The notes: a model not told the origin generated them from the sequence alone. Numbered from the stretch's first letter, positions 53,067 to 62,812 are shown. The stretch: DNA of 64,000 bases from Eubacteriaceae bacterium (GCA_910575665.1 CAJTFB010000002.1:1-64000); one strand, 5' to 3'. Made by a program: numbers and translations.

Positions 53067-54245
53067 ATGGAAAACTTTACGTTTTATGCACCTACTTATT
53101 TTGATTTTGGGAAAGGAGCAGAACAGCATGTGGGAGAGCTGATCCGTCGTTTTGGCGGAAAAAAGGTGCTCTTTCATTACGGGGGCGGTTCCATAAAAAA
53201 GTCCGGTCTCTACGATACCGTAAAGAAATGCCTGGCCTCAGAGAAAATTTCTTTTGTGGAGCTTGGAGGCGTTAAACCCAATCCCCGCAGCGGGCTTGTA
53301 TATGAAGGAATCGAACTTTGCCGGAAAGAAGGCGTGGATTTTATTTTAGCGGTAGGCGGTGGAAGTGTTATCGATTCTTCCAAGGCCATTGCTGCCGGGT
53401 GTTGTTATGATGGAGACTTTTGGGATTTCTACTCCGGAAAGGCAAAGATTCAGCAGGCAGTTCCCGTAGGGACGATTTTGACCATTGCGGCAGCCGGTTC
53501 TGAGGGGTCTACCAACTCTGTTATCACAAATGAAGAGACGGGATATAAAAAGGGAGCTGGTTCGGATGTGTTGCGCCCTAAGTTCTCCATATTGAATCCG
53601 GAATTCACCTGCTCTCTTCCGCCCTATCAGACAGCTGCGGGAGCTACCGATATCATGATTCATATCTGCGAGCGGTATTTTTCCAACACCGAAGAGGTGG
53701 AGATCACAGACCGACTTTGTGAGGCCGTTTTAAAAACGATGATACATGAGACACCACGGGTGATTGAAGATCCCCAGAACTACGATGCCAGGGCCAATAT
53801 TATGTGGGCGGGAATGCTTGCCCACAATAATGTATGTGGAGTGGGCAGGGTTCAGGATTGGGCGAGCCATCATATCGAGCATGAACTCTCTGCACTCTAT
53901 GATGTGACTCATGGTGCGGGACTGGCCGTGATCGCTCCTGCTTGGATGCGGTATGTTTTGAAGATCAACCCACATAAACTGGTTCAGTTTGCCCTGCGGG
54001 TGTGGGATATCGAGCCCCAGGAGAATGACGAAAAGACCGCTTTGAAGGGCATAGAGGCCTTTGAGCGCTTCTTGAAAGACATTGGCATGCCGCTGACCTT
54101 CGCAGAGATCGGCGCCGATGAAAAGGATGCGGAGCTTATGACCAGTAAGCTTCTGAATACAAAGGATACCGAGGGAAATTATGTGAAACTTCGGGCGGAG
54201 GATGTCATGAAGATTTATCATTATGCGGCGACAGGAGAGATGTAG
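53067..54245 (+). CDS. Iron-containing alcohol dehydrogenase (butanol dehydrogenase/YqhD type)
   Basis: A 392-residue family III ADH. The nucleotide-binding region has FHYGGGSIKKSGLYDTV and AVGGGSVIDSSKAIA; the metal site includes Asp and His in ATDIMIHICERYF and the histidines of WASHHIEHELSALYDVTHGAG. It reduces aldehydes with NAD(P)H during fermentation; the layout resembles clostridial BdhA and E. coli YqhD, which are NADPH-dependent. ATG 53067 lies 6 bases after AGGAGG. The stop abuts the start of the sigma-like gene. Confidence 0.93.
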   Translation: MENFTFYAPTYFDFGKGAEQHVGELIRRFGGKKVLFHYGGGSIKKSGLYDTVKKCLASEKISFVELGGVKPNPRSGLVYEGIELCRKEGVDFILAVGGGSVIDSSKAIAAGCCYDGDFWDFYSGKAKIQQAVPVGTILTIAAAGSEGSTNSVITNEETGYKKGAGSDVLRPKFSILNPEFTCSLPPYQTAAGATDIMIHICERYFSNTEEVEITDRLCEAVLKTMIHETPRVIEDPQNYDARANIMWAGMLAHNNVCGVGRVQDWASHHIEHELSALYDVTHGAGLAVIAPAWMRYVLKINPHKLVQFALRVWDIEPQENDEKTALKGIEAFERFLKDIGMPLTFAEIGADEKDAELMTSKLLNTKDTEGNYVKLRAEDVMKIYHYAATGEM

Positions 54246-55043
54246 ATGCGTGACCAGAATGAATTTATGAGACAGATGCTTGAATTGGTGGATCTGGCCA
54301 AGACCCAGGAGAGCCGGATCACCAAAGGTCAGGTCAAAGATTTCTGTAGTGATCTGAATCTGACGGCGCCGCAGCTGAAGCTGGTATATGATTTTCTGGA
54401 CGAGCATAATATCGAGGTGGCAGGACATTCTTCAAAGAAACATACCGGAAAAGCTGCTTCCCAGAGTGCGGGATTTGAGACCGGGGACGGAGAACTCCAG
54501 GAGTCGGAGTTGAATACGGAGGATTCCAAATATCTTCGCATCTACCGGCGGGAACTGCGTGAGCTCCCGGAGCTGTCTGCGGAGGAGAAAGAGGATCTCT
54601 ATGGGAGGCTTTTGTCCGGTGATGCCAGTGTACAGCATAGGGTGATCGAGTCCTTTCTTAAGCGTGTTGTTACCTTGGCGGGGAAATATAAAAACCGTGG
54701 GGTGCCTCTGGAGGATCTGATCCAGGAGGGAAACCTTACATTGATCACGACGGTGGACATGCTCTGTAACAATTCTGACATCTCTGATGTAAAAAAAGAG
54801 CTGGAACGCAGCGTAAGGGGACGCATGATCGAGCTGGCAGACAGCCAATTGGAAAGCCGGGGACAGGAAAATACGATCTTGGCGAAAACAAACCTGATCC
54901 ACGAGGCGACAAAGGTACTTGCCGAGGAGTGGGGGAGACTTGCTACGGTAACAGAGCTGGCAGAGTACACCAGGATGACAGAAGATGAAATCAGGATGTA
55001 TGTGGAACTTTCCATGGATGAGATCAAAGTGGGAAGGGATTGA
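54246..55043 (+). CDS. Sigma-70-like protein lacking region 4
   Basis: A 265-residue protein. Residues about 1-60 resemble sigma region 1.1 (ITKGQVKDFCSDLNLTAPQL, VYDFLDEHNIEVAG). Region 1.2/2 follows (YLRIYRRELRELPELSAEEK, then FLKRVVTLAGKYKNRGVPLE and DLIQEGNLTLI, the core-RNA-polymerase-binding helix). Where RpoD has the aromatic F-x-x-Y-A-x-W-W-I-R-Q of regions 2.3-2.4 there is only DISDVKKELERSVRGRMIEL. Region 3 is recognisable (ATVTELAEYTRMTEDEIRMY), then the protein ends: there is no region 4 HTH. It should bind core polymerase but not promoters in the usual way. The gene is coupled to the ADH gene by an abutting stop and start. Confidence 0.75.
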   Translation: MRDQNEFMRQMLELVDLAKTQESRITKGQVKDFCSDLNLTAPQLKLVYDFLDEHNIEVAGHSSKKHTGKAASQSAGFETGDGELQESELNTEDSKYLRIYRRELRELPELSAEEKEDLYGRLLSGDASVQHRVIESFLKRVVTLAGKYKNRGVPLEDLIQEGNLTLITTVDMLCNNSDISDVKKELERSVRGRMIELADSQLESRGQENTILAKTNLIHEATKVLAEEWGRLATVTELAEYTRMTEDEIRMYVELSMDEIKVGRD

Positions 55044-55077
55044 CCGTTTGCAAAGATCCCGATGTCGATGAATAAAA

Positions 55078-55128
55078 GAATCAGTGAAGCTGATTCTTGC
55101 GAGGTGCGCTTCTCAGCTGCACCTTTTT
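55078..55128 (+). terminator. Double hairpin terminator before nrdD
   Basis: GAATCAG (55078-55084) with CTGATTC (55090-55096), then AGGTGC (55102-55107) with GCACCT (55119-55124) followed by TTTT. The second hairpin, including its TTCTCAGC loop, resembles the one at 26511-26533. Confidence 0.8.
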
Positions 55129-55204
55129 ATATTCTACAAATATAGCCAAACCACATCATATGGTATCTCTTGTGAAAATATCAAAAAAAAATTACAAGAT
55201 ATAG

Positions 55205-55241
55205 TGGACATCCCATCTCATTAGTGATATAATCACTAATG
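55205..55241 (+). promoter_or_regulatory. nrdDG promoter with palindromic operator over the -10 box
   Basis: TGGACA (55205-55210) and a perfect TATAAT (55228-55233) are 17 bases apart. CATTAGTGAT (55219-55228) and ATCACTAATG (55232-55241) are perfect 10-bp inverted repeats with a 3-base centre, so the -10 box lies in the middle of the palindrome. This is a convincing repressor site. It does not resemble the NrdR box or the CRP/FNR site with a 6-base spacer; the regulator is unknown. Confidence 0.7.
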
Positions 55242-55292
55242 TTCGATATTGAGATAATCACGAGTAGAATTTGAAAGGTAGGGGATAATAAG

Positions 55293-57419
55293 GTGAAGGT
55301 TATCAAGAGAGACGGGCGTGTCGTGGACTATGACCGCAATAAAATTCTGGTGGCAGTCAGGAAGGCGAATGCAGAAGTAGAGCCCTATGAAAAAGTATCT
55401 GAGGACGATATGGATGGTATCATCGCCAGTATCGAGAATGCGGGACGGGAGACCATGCAGGTCGAGGATATCCAGGATATGATTGAGCAGAAGCTGATGG
55501 CGGCTGGAAAATTTGTACTTGCTAAGACTTACATCATCTATCGTTATACGAGAGAGCTGGTGAGAAAGGCAAATACGACGGATGATTCGATCATGAGCCT
55601 GATCCAGAACAGCAATAAGGACGTTATGGAAGAGAATTCCAATAAAAATGCTTATATCGCATCCACCCAAAGGGATTTGATCGCAGGAGAAGTATCAAAG
55701 GACTTGACAAAACGAGTTCTGCTTCCAGAAAAGATTGTAAGGGCACATGAAGAAGGGGTACTACATTTTCACGATATGGATTATTTTGTACAGCCTATCT
55801 TTAACTGTTGTCTGATTAATATCGGGGACATGCTGGAGAATGGCACCGTGATGAATGGAAAGCTCATTGAAAGTCCGAAAAGCTTTCAAGTGGCGTGTAC
55901 GGTTGTGACACAGGTAATCGCTGCGGTGGCCAGCAGCCAGTATGGCGGCCAGTCTGTTGACATACGCCATCTGGGTAAATATTTACGTAAGAGTGCCGAT
56001 AAATACCGCCAGCGGTATAAAGATAAGTTTGGAGATACCTTAGATGACAAAACGATTGAAACCATGGTGGAAGAGCGTGTGAAAGATGAGCTTCGCTCTG
56101 GTGTTCAGACGATACAGTATCAAATTAACACACTGATGACGACCAATGGGCAGTCGCCTTTTGTAACCCTGTTCCTTAATCTGGACAAGGACGATGAGTA
56201 CATAGAAGAGAATGCAAAGATTATTGAGGAAGTTCTTCGTCAGAGACTGGAGGGAATCAAGAATGAAAAGGGTGTGTTTGTCACCCCGGCATTTCCTAAG
56301 CTGATTTATGTTCTGGATGAGCATAACTGTCTCAAGGGCGGAAAATACGATTATATTACGAGACTGGCGGTAAAATGTTCTGCTAAGCGGCTCTATCCCG
56401 ATTATATCTCAGCCAAGAAAATGAGGGAAAATTATGAGGGGAATATATTCAGTTGTATGGGATGTCGCAGCTTCCTCTCCACCTGGCAGGATGACCAGGG
56501 AAATTATAAATGGGAGGGGCGCTTTAATCAGGGAGTAGTTAGTCTGAATTTGCCTCAGATCGGAATTATGGCAAAGGAAAATGAAGAATACTTCTGGCAG
56601 CTGCTGGAGGAAAGGCTTTCCCTTTGCTTTGAGGCACTGATGTGCCGACATTCAGCCCTGGAGGGAGTGACCTCCGACGTCAGCCCGATCCACTGGCAGT
56701 ACGGGGCGATTGCAAGGCTGGAAAAGGGAGAAAAGATTGACAAGCTTTTGCATGACGGATATTCTACTATATCGCTCGGATATATCGGTCTGTATGAAGT
56801 GACAAAATTGATGACTGGGGAGAGCCATACCACGGAAAAGGGAAGTAAATTTGCCCTGAAAGTTATGAACCGTTTGCGCCGCGCCACCGATACCTGGAAG
56901 GAAGAGACTGGGCTCGGATTTGGGTTGTACGGTACACCGGCAGAATCTTTGTGCTATCGTTTTGCAGAGATTGATAAGAAGCGTTTTGGTGTGATCAAGG
57001 ATATTACGGACAAGGGATATTATACCAATTCCTATCATGTGGATGTGCGTGAAAAGATCGATGCATTCAGTAAATTTACCTTTGAGAGCCAGTTTCAGAC
57101 GATTTCTTCTGGAGGTGCCATCTCCTATGTGGAGATCCCAAACATGCAGCACAATCTGCCAGCTCTCGAAGAGATCGTAAAGTTTATATATGATAACATT
57201 CAGTATGCGGAGTTTAATACGAAGTCAGATTATTGTCATGTATGTGGTTTTGACGGAGAGATCGTGATCAATGAAGATCTCATATGGGAATGCCCGAATT
57301 GTGGCAACAGAGATCACAACAAAATGAATGTGACCAGAAGAACCTGTGGCTATCTAGGGGAGAATTTCTGGAATGTGGGCAAGACGAAAGAGATCAATTC
57401 CAGAGTCCTGCACATATAG
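55293..57419 (+). CDS. nrdD: Anaerobic ribonucleoside-triphosphate reductase (class III)
   Basis: Oxygen-sensitive glycyl-radical enzyme making dNTPs. The 708 residues start with an ATP-cone (VIKRDGRVVDYDRNKILVAV) for dATP/ATP allostery, followed by the radical-enzyme barrel (HFHDMDYFVQPIFNCCLINI, CMGCRSFLSTW, SVSPIHWQ-like segment). The C-terminus has a zinc site of four cysteines (CHVCGF and CPNCGNRD) and the glycyl-radical loop RRTCGYLGE. The start is GTG 55293. nrdG follows 75 bases downstream. Confidence 0.97.
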   Translation: MKVIKRDGRVVDYDRNKILVAVRKANAEVEPYEKVSEDDMDGIIASIENAGRETMQVEDIQDMIEQKLMAAGKFVLAKTYIIYRYTRELVRKANTTDDSIMSLIQNSNKDVMEENSNKNAYIASTQRDLIAGEVSKDLTKRVLLPEKIVRAHEEGVLHFHDMDYFVQPIFNCCLINIGDMLENGTVMNGKLIESPKSFQVACTVVTQVIAAVASSQYGGQSVDIRHLGKYLRKSADKYRQRYKDKFGDTLDDKTIETMVEERVKDELRSGVQTIQYQINTLMTTNGQSPFVTLFLNLDKDDEYIEENAKIIEEVLRQRLEGIKNEKGVFVTPAFPKLIYVLDEHNCLKGGKYDYITRLAVKCSAKRLYPDYISAKKMRENYEGNIFSCMGCRSFLSTWQDDQGNYKWEGRFNQGVVSLNLPQIGIMAKENEEYFWQLLEERLSLCFEALMCRHSALEGVTSDVSPIHWQYGAIARLEKGEKIDKLLHDGYSTISLGYIGLYEVTKLMTGESHTTEKGSKFALKVMNRLRRATDTWKEETGLGFGLYGTPAESLCYRFAEIDKKRFGVIKDITDKGYYTNSYHVDVREKIDAFSKFTFESQFQTISSGGAISYVEIPNMQHNLPALEEIVKFIYDNIQYAEFNTKSDYCHVCGFDGEIVINEDLIWECPNCGNRDHNKMNVTRRTCGYLGENFWNVGKTKEINSRVLHI

Positions 57420-57494
57420 CCCCAGGATTCTGCCAGGTCGGTTCAGTGGCACCAGATGCGCTGCCGTGTGCCAGACTAAGAAAGGGAAAATAAA

Positions 57495-58028
57495 ATGAAT
57501 TATGCAGATATTAAGCAGTATGATGTGGCGAATGGTCTGGGAGTCCGGGTATCTGTCTTTGTCAGTGGTTGTACCCATCACTGCAAAAACTGTTTTAATC
57601 CGGAGGCTTGGGATTTTGATTATGGCAAACCCTTTACCCAAGTGGAGATCCAACGAATCTTAGATTATTTAAAGCCTTCCTATGTGGCTGGATTATCTAT
57701 TCTAGGCGGTGAACCCTTTGAGAAAACAAACCAGGAGGAACTTGTTCCTCTGCTGAAGCAGGTAAAAGAGAGATATCCGGAGAAGGACATCTGGTGCTAT
57801 TCTGGATATTTATTTGACAGCCAGATTCTGGGGCAGATGTGTCAGGAGTCGGAGACGACTCAAAAGATGCTTTCCTATATTGATGTTTTGGTGGACGGAC
57901 GGTTTGTAGAGGAGAAAAAAAATCTAAAATTAAGGTTCCGGGGTTCAGAGAACCAGAGGATCATTGATGTAAAGAAATCACTGGAGGCTGGCAGGATAGT
58001 ACTCTGGCAGGGGGAAGAGAAGTTGTAA
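57495..58028 (+). CDS. nrdG: Anaerobic ribonucleotide reductase activating protein
   Basis: Radical-SAM activase that generates the glycyl radical on NrdD. The 177 residues have the CxxxCxxC motif as CTHHCKNC near residue 30 and the SAM-binding GGEP in SILGGEPFEKTNQ. The family length is about 155-180. GAAAGGGAAAA precedes the ATG. It is co-transcribed with nrdD and probably dut. Confidence 0.96.
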   Translation: MNYADIKQYDVANGLGVRVSVFVSGCTHHCKNCFNPEAWDFDYGKPFTQVEIQRILDYLKPSYVAGLSILGGEPFEKTNQEELVPLLKQVKERYPEKDIWCYSGYLFDSQILGQMCQESETTQKMLSYIDVLVDGRFVEEKKNLKLRFRGSENQRIIDVKKSLEAGRIVLWQGEEKL

Positions 58029-58049
58029 CAATATTACATGGAGGATAAG

Positions 58050-58496
58050 ATGGAGCAAGTAAAAATAAGTTTTATGAAAATGGATTCCAGAGCAAAGCTG
58101 CCTGTATATGGCACGGAGTATTCGGCAGGGGCAGACTTGTCTGCTTGTATGGAAATGCCAGTTACGATACATGCGGGGACGACGGAATTTATCCATACGG
58201 GAATTGCTGTGGCGATTCCCAGGGGATTGGTGGGGCTGATTTATGCCAGAAGTGGTCTTGCCTGCAAGCAGGGGCTGGCTCCAGCGAACAAAGTCGGTGT
58301 GATCGATTCGGATTACCGGGGAGAGATTATTGTGGCACTGCACAATCATTCCGCGGAGGATCTGGTGGTGGAGCCTGGGCAGAGGGTAGCGCAGATGGTC
58401 ATTGCACCTTACATTTATGCGGAATATGAGGAGAATTACAGTCTGGATGAAACAGACCGGGGAGATGGCGGATTTGGTTCGACAGGAAATAGATAG
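58050..58496 (+). CDS. dut: Deoxyuridine 5'-triphosphate nucleotidohydrolase (dUTPase)
   Basis: Trimeric dUTPase of 148 residues that keeps uracil out of DNA and supplies dUMP. All five motifs are present: SAGADLSA, ARSGLA, GVIDSDYRGEI, RVAQMVI and RGDGGFGSTG. ATG 58050 follows GGAGG; ATG 58038 overlaps that site. It lies 21 bases after nrdG, so dNTP synthesis and sanitation are grouped. Confidence 0.96.
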   Translation: MEQVKISFMKMDSRAKLPVYGTEYSAGADLSACMEMPVTIHAGTTEFIHTGIAVAIPRGLVGLIYARSGLACKQGLAPANKVGVIDSDYRGEIIVALHNHSAEDLVVEPGQRVAQMVIAPYIYAEYEENYSLDETDRGDGGFGSTGNR

Positions 58497-58513
58497 GAAA
58501 CTGATGTAAAAAC

Positions 58514-58542
58514 TTTACAGGAATACCGTTTCATGGTATAAT
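58514..58542 (+). promoter_or_regulatory. Promoter of the hybrid histidine kinase gene
   Basis: TTTACA (58514-58519) and a perfect TATAAT (58537-58542) with a 17-base spacer, 40 bases before the chosen start codon. Confidence 0.65.
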
Positions 58543-58582
58543 ATGTGTTAGAGAAAACAGCAGAAAAGGTAGGGGTGTTACA

Positions 58583-60682
58583 TTGAAAAAAGCTAGAAAT
58601 AAAATTTCCCTGACACTGGATGAGACAACAATGCCTATAATCGAACAGCTGACCGACGGTATGCCAGGAGGTTTCTTTATATATCGCGCCGAAGGAAAGG
58701 AAGAAATCCTTTATTTTAATACGGCAATGCTGCGTATTTATGGCTGTGAGACCAAAGAAGAGTTTATAGAACTGACGGACAATTCATTTAGAGGGATGGT
58801 GCATCCAGAAGATATAGAAAAAGTTGAAAAAAGTATAAGGGATCAGGTTGAGAAGAGTATCTATGATCTTGATTATGTAGAATATCGCATTATCCGCAAG
58901 GATGGATCCATTCGATGGGTGGAGGACTATGGACACTTTTTATATACCGAAAAATATGGCAATATATTTTATGTGTTTATAGAAGATGCCACGGAACGGC
59001 TCAAAGACCGTATTCAGGAATTGGAAACTATTAATACAGAGTTAAAGCGCCTTCACGCCAGGGAAGTCCAGTATAAGAAGGCGTTGTTAAAGGATGCCGT
59101 TTCTTTTTGTGAGATTAATTTGACACGGGACGAGTTCTTAACCGTATCCGCTCAGATCCAAGACGGAGATGAGTACGATCTGACAAAAAGGACAGAGGAT
59201 TATCCTATCAGGAAATATTCTGAATATGTAAAATACTGGGAAAGAAGTATAAGTGAAGAACGCTTGGAAACCTATCGTATATTTTTTCAGGCAGAACGAT
59301 TAAAACGCTGTTATAAAGAGGGGAAATTGGAACAATCCTACGAGTGCCAGATCACAGATGCAAAGGGAAGGTCGCGATTATGGCAGTTTGTGTTGTTGCT
59401 GGGGAAAAATATAAATTCGGATGATATTATTGCTTTGGTTATCATTAAGGACATCACAGAACAGTTGGCAAAACAAAATCTTTTGTTGGCCGCGCTCGAG
59501 CAGGCGCAGATGGCGAAAGTGGCAAGAAATACATTTTTATCGAACATGTCCCATGACATCCGCACCCCATTGAATGCGATCATAGGATACACAGACCTGG
59601 CAAGAGACCATAAAGATGAAGTGGGCAAAGTGGAAAACTATATGGACAAAATTCAGGTGTCCAGTGAACAGTTGTTGGCGATCCTCAATGAATCGCTAGA
59701 AGTTACACGAATCGAGTCAGGAAAGGTGAGCCTGATTGAGCGGAAATGTCATCTGACGGATCTTTTGGAGGATGTAGAAAGTACGTTTCGTATTGGAATT
59801 CAGGAAAAGGGCATAAGATTTTACGTGGAAAAGGATGATGTCAAGCATTTTTCAGTGGTGGTAGATTACATAAGACTCAAGGAGATTTTATGCCAACTGG
59901 TGGATAATGCCATGAAATATACAGAACCAGGGGGTAAGATTTGTCTCACTATGAAAGAGTCTGACATTGCCGTGAATGGATATGCCAAGTTTCAGTTTAT
60001 GGTCAAAGATGATGGAATCGGCATATCAGAAGAATTTCAGGCAAATCTATTTGAACCCTTTAAGAGAGAGAATAATACGACAGCAAGCGGGGTTTCCGGT
60101 ACCGGGCTCGGCCTTACCGTAGTAAAAGGACTGGTTGATATCATGGGAGGGGAGATCTCTGTCAAAAGTGAACCAGGGAAAGGCTGCTGTTTCACCGTAA
60201 GTATGTTGATGAAATTGCAGAAAAAGCAACAGGGAGAACATTTGGAGAACAGCGGAAATGACAGTATTGACCAGGGTTCTCTGGAGGGGAAGCGGATCTT
60301 AGTGGTAGAGGACAACGAGATCAATCGTGAGATTGTGGAAGAAGTCCTGAAAAGTGAGGGTCTTTTAGTGGAGACCGCAGAGAACGGTGAAGAAGCATTG
60401 GAACGAATACAGGAATCTGAGCCCGGATATTATTCGTTGGTTTTGATGGATATTCAGATGCCGGTGATGGATGGTTATGAGGCAACAAAGGCCATAAGAA
60501 ATTTAGAAGACAAAAGGCTGGCAGGTGTTCCTATTGTTGCGTTGTCGGCAAATGCCTTTGCAGAAGATTATCAACATTCTTTGGATGTGGGGATGGATGC
60601 TCACGTTCCCAAACCGATTGACCGAATAAAACTCAGAGAGCTTTTGCAGCAGCTGATCGGAAAGGATTCTCATGAATTATAA
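58583..60682 (+). CDS. PAS-domain hybrid sensor histidine kinase with receiver domain
   Basis: A 699-residue cytoplasmic protein without membrane helices. PAS domain at about residues 15-135 (PGGFFIYRAEGKEEILYFNT, IRKDGSIRWVEDYGHFLY), a second PAS-like region to about 300, HisKA with phospho-His in FLSNMSHDIRTPLNAIIGY near residue 325, HATPase (N box DNAMKYTEPGG, DDGIGISEEF, GTGLGLTVVKGL) and C-terminal REC (ILVVEDNEINREIVEEVL, phospho-Asp in LMDIQMPVMDGYEA, PKPID). There is no HPt domain or response regulator nearby. TTG 58583 follows GGTAGGGG. The signal is unknown. The end overlaps recG. Confidence 0.9.
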   Translation: MKKARNKISLTLDETTMPIIEQLTDGMPGGFFIYRAEGKEEILYFNTAMLRIYGCETKEEFIELTDNSFRGMVHPEDIEKVEKSIRDQVEKSIYDLDYVEYRIIRKDGSIRWVEDYGHFLYTEKYGNIFYVFIEDATERLKDRIQELETINTELKRLHAREVQYKKALLKDAVSFCEINLTRDEFLTVSAQIQDGDEYDLTKRTEDYPIRKYSEYVKYWERSISEERLETYRIFFQAERLKRCYKEGKLEQSYECQITDAKGRSRLWQFVLLLGKNINSDDIIALVIIKDITEQLAKQNLLLAALEQAQMAKVARNTFLSNMSHDIRTPLNAIIGYTDLARDHKDEVGKVENYMDKIQVSSEQLLAILNESLEVTRIESGKVSLIERKCHLTDLLEDVESTFRIGIQEKGIRFYVEKDDVKHFSVVVDYIRLKEILCQLVDNAMKYTEPGGKICLTMKESDIAVNGYAKFQFMVKDDGIGISEEFQANLFEPFKRENNTTASGVSGTGLGLTVVKGLVDIMGGEISVKSEPGKGCCFTVSMLMKLQKKQQGEHLENSGNDSIDQGSLEGKRILVVEDNEINREIVEEVLKSEGLLVETAENGEEALERIQESEPGYYSLVLMDIQMPVMDGYEATKAIRNLEDKRLAGVPIVALSANAFAEDYQHSLDVGMDAHVPKPIDRIKLRELLQQLIGKDSHEL

Positions 60683-62708
60683 TGACAGTGTCCGCAAGAT
60701 TAAGGGAGTAGGGGAAAAGGCGGAAAATTATTTACATAAATTGGACATCTTTCAGGTGGGAGATCTGTTGGAACATTACCCCAGAGATTATGATGAGTTT
60801 AAAGAACTTGTACCCATATCTGAGCTGCAGGAAGGAAAGATTATGGCGGTGGAGGGAGTGCTTCGCAGAAAGCCAACGGTAAAGAATACGTCAAATCTGA
60901 AGATCATCACAGCCTTTCTGGAGGATGAGACAGGTGTCATGCAGATTACCTGGTTCAATATGCCTTTTCTGATGAATCAACTCCGACTGGGAACGAGATA
61001 TATCATGAGGGGAAAGATCGGCCGTCACAACGGAAAGTTGGTTCTGGAACAACCTAAGTTATATAGTAAAAATGAGTTTTATAAAAAGGTGGGAAAGATG
61101 CTTCCCATCTATCCCCTTACGGCGGGGCTGACAAATCATCAGATGACGAAAGTCATACAAACTGCCCTGTCGGAGTGCGAGGGGATTCTGGAGTTTCTGC
61201 CTCAGGAGATTCGAAAGCGTAATGACCTTGTGGGATACAAAAAGGCGGTGCAGGATATACATTTTCCCAAAAACCGGATAGATTTTATAAAGGCGAGAAA
61301 ACGTCTTGTATTTGATGAATTATTTTTATATCAGGCGGCTCTTCGGGCGATTCGTTTTCAGAATGATCAGAAGAGCTGCCATGTTATGATTCAGAAAAAA
61401 GAAGTGGAAGAGTTTGTGGAGAATCTGCCCTTTGCTCTGACTGGCGCGCAGAGAAGGGTTTATGATGAGATACTGACGGATTTGTCCGGCGGATGTGTTA
61501 TGAACCGACTGGTGCAGGGGGATGTGGGATCAGGTAAAACAGTGGTAGCGGTGCTGGCTCTCTATCTGACAGTCTGCAACGGTAGTCAGGGAGCGTTTAT
61601 GGTGCCCACAGAGGTTCTGGCCCTTCAGCATTATGCATCCCTTCAGAATATGCTTGGGGTACTCGGTGTTCGGGTTGGGCTGCTCACCGGCTCCCTGACG
61701 GCAAAGCAGAAGCGGGAAGGGAAGGAAAAACTAGCGTCGGGGGAATGGAATATCGTGGTGGGAACCCATGCGATTTTGCAGGATAATGTGGAATTTCAGG
61801 ATCTGGCGCTTGTCATTACCGACGAACAACACCGTTTTGGAGTCAGACAGCGGGAAGTGCTCTCGGAGAAGGGAGAAGCCCCTCATATACTCGCCATGAG
61901 TGCGACGCCGATCCCAAGAACCCTTGCGTTGGTTCTATATGGTGACATGGATCTTTCGGTTATGGACGAGCTGCCGGCGAACCGTCTTCCCATCAAAAAC
62001 TGTGTCGTGGGGACAGATTATCGACCGAATGCTTACCGGTTTATGAAAGAGCAGATTGAAAAGGGACATCAGGTCTATATCATTTGTCCCATGGTGGAAG
62101 AAAATGAAGATGTGGAGTTAGAAAGTGTGGCGCTCTATACGGAACAGCTGCGGCAGATTTTTCATGGTACGGCTGTGGTGGACAGTCTACATGGAAAGAT
62201 GAAGCCGGCTCAGAAGAATGAGGTGATGGAGCGCTTTGGAGCAGGGGAAACCGATATCCTGGTATCAACTACCGTGATAGAGGTGGGCATCGATGTGCCC
62301 AACGCCACGGTGATGATGATCGAAAATGCAGAGCGATTTGGTCTTGCCGGCCTTCATCAGCTGAGGGGCCGAGTGGGCCGGGGTGAGGCTCAATCCTATT
62401 GCATTCTTATGTATGGCAATGATACGAAGGAGGGAAAGGAGAGGCTTTCGATCCTTGCCTCTTCCAATAATGGATTTCACATCGCCAGAGAAGATCTGAG
62501 ACTCCGCGGACAAGGAGACTTTTTTGGGGTGCTGCAGAGTGGGGATAAACTGTTTAAACTGGCAGATATTTACGAGGATGCAAAATTGTTGCAGGATGCC
62601 AACGAAGAGGCAAAACGCTATGATTTTCATGAGATCAGCCGCTTTTATGCTAGGAACCGGCGTCTCTCGGAAAAGTTGGAGCACTATATGGGTAAGGTAT
62701 CGCTGTAA
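60672..62708 (+). CDS. recG: ATP-dependent DNA helicase RecG
   Basis: Branch-migration helicase that remodels stalled forks. The 678 residues include the N-terminal wedge/OB domain (GVGEKAENYLHKLDIF, LLEHYPRDYDEFKEL), then helicase motifs: Walker A GDVGSGKTVVA, MVPTEVLALQHY, DEQHRFGVRQR, MSATPIPRTLAL, STTVIEVGIDVPNA and LRGRVGRGEAQSYC. The length is normal. It overlaps the kinase gene by 11 bases and is followed by rsmD, a common clostridial pairing. Confidence 0.97.
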   Translation: MNYNDSVRKIKGVGEKAENYLHKLDIFQVGDLLEHYPRDYDEFKELVPISELQEGKIMAVEGVLRRKPTVKNTSNLKIITAFLEDETGVMQITWFNMPFLMNQLRLGTRYIMRGKIGRHNGKLVLEQPKLYSKNEFYKKVGKMLPIYPLTAGLTNHQMTKVIQTALSECEGILEFLPQEIRKRNDLVGYKKAVQDIHFPKNRIDFIKARKRLVFDELFLYQAALRAIRFQNDQKSCHVMIQKKEVEEFVENLPFALTGAQRRVYDEILTDLSGGCVMNRLVQGDVGSGKTVVAVLALYLTVCNGSQGAFMVPTEVLALQHYASLQNMLGVLGVRVGLLTGSLTAKQKREGKEKLASGEWNIVVGTHAILQDNVEFQDLALVITDEQHRFGVRQREVLSEKGEAPHILAMSATPIPRTLALVLYGDMDLSVMDELPANRLPIKNCVVGTDYRPNAYRFMKEQIEKGHQVYIICPMVEENEDVELESVALYTEQLRQIFHGTAVVDSLHGKMKPAQKNEVMERFGAGETDILVSTTVIEVGIDVPNATVMMIENAERFGLAGLHQLRGRVGRGEAQSYCILMYGNDTKEGKERLSILASSNNGFHIAREDLRLRGQGDFFGVLQSGDKLFKLADIYEDAKLLQDANEEAKRYDFHEISRFYARNRRLSEKLEHYMGKVSL

Positions 62709-62812
62709 CAGGCTAGAAATTGTATGTTTGAGGGACAGAAAACAGTTGAAAAAAACCAAGATTTATTATACAATAGCAGAAAAAGCGAATGACCACGGAA
62801 ATGAGGGAAGAT

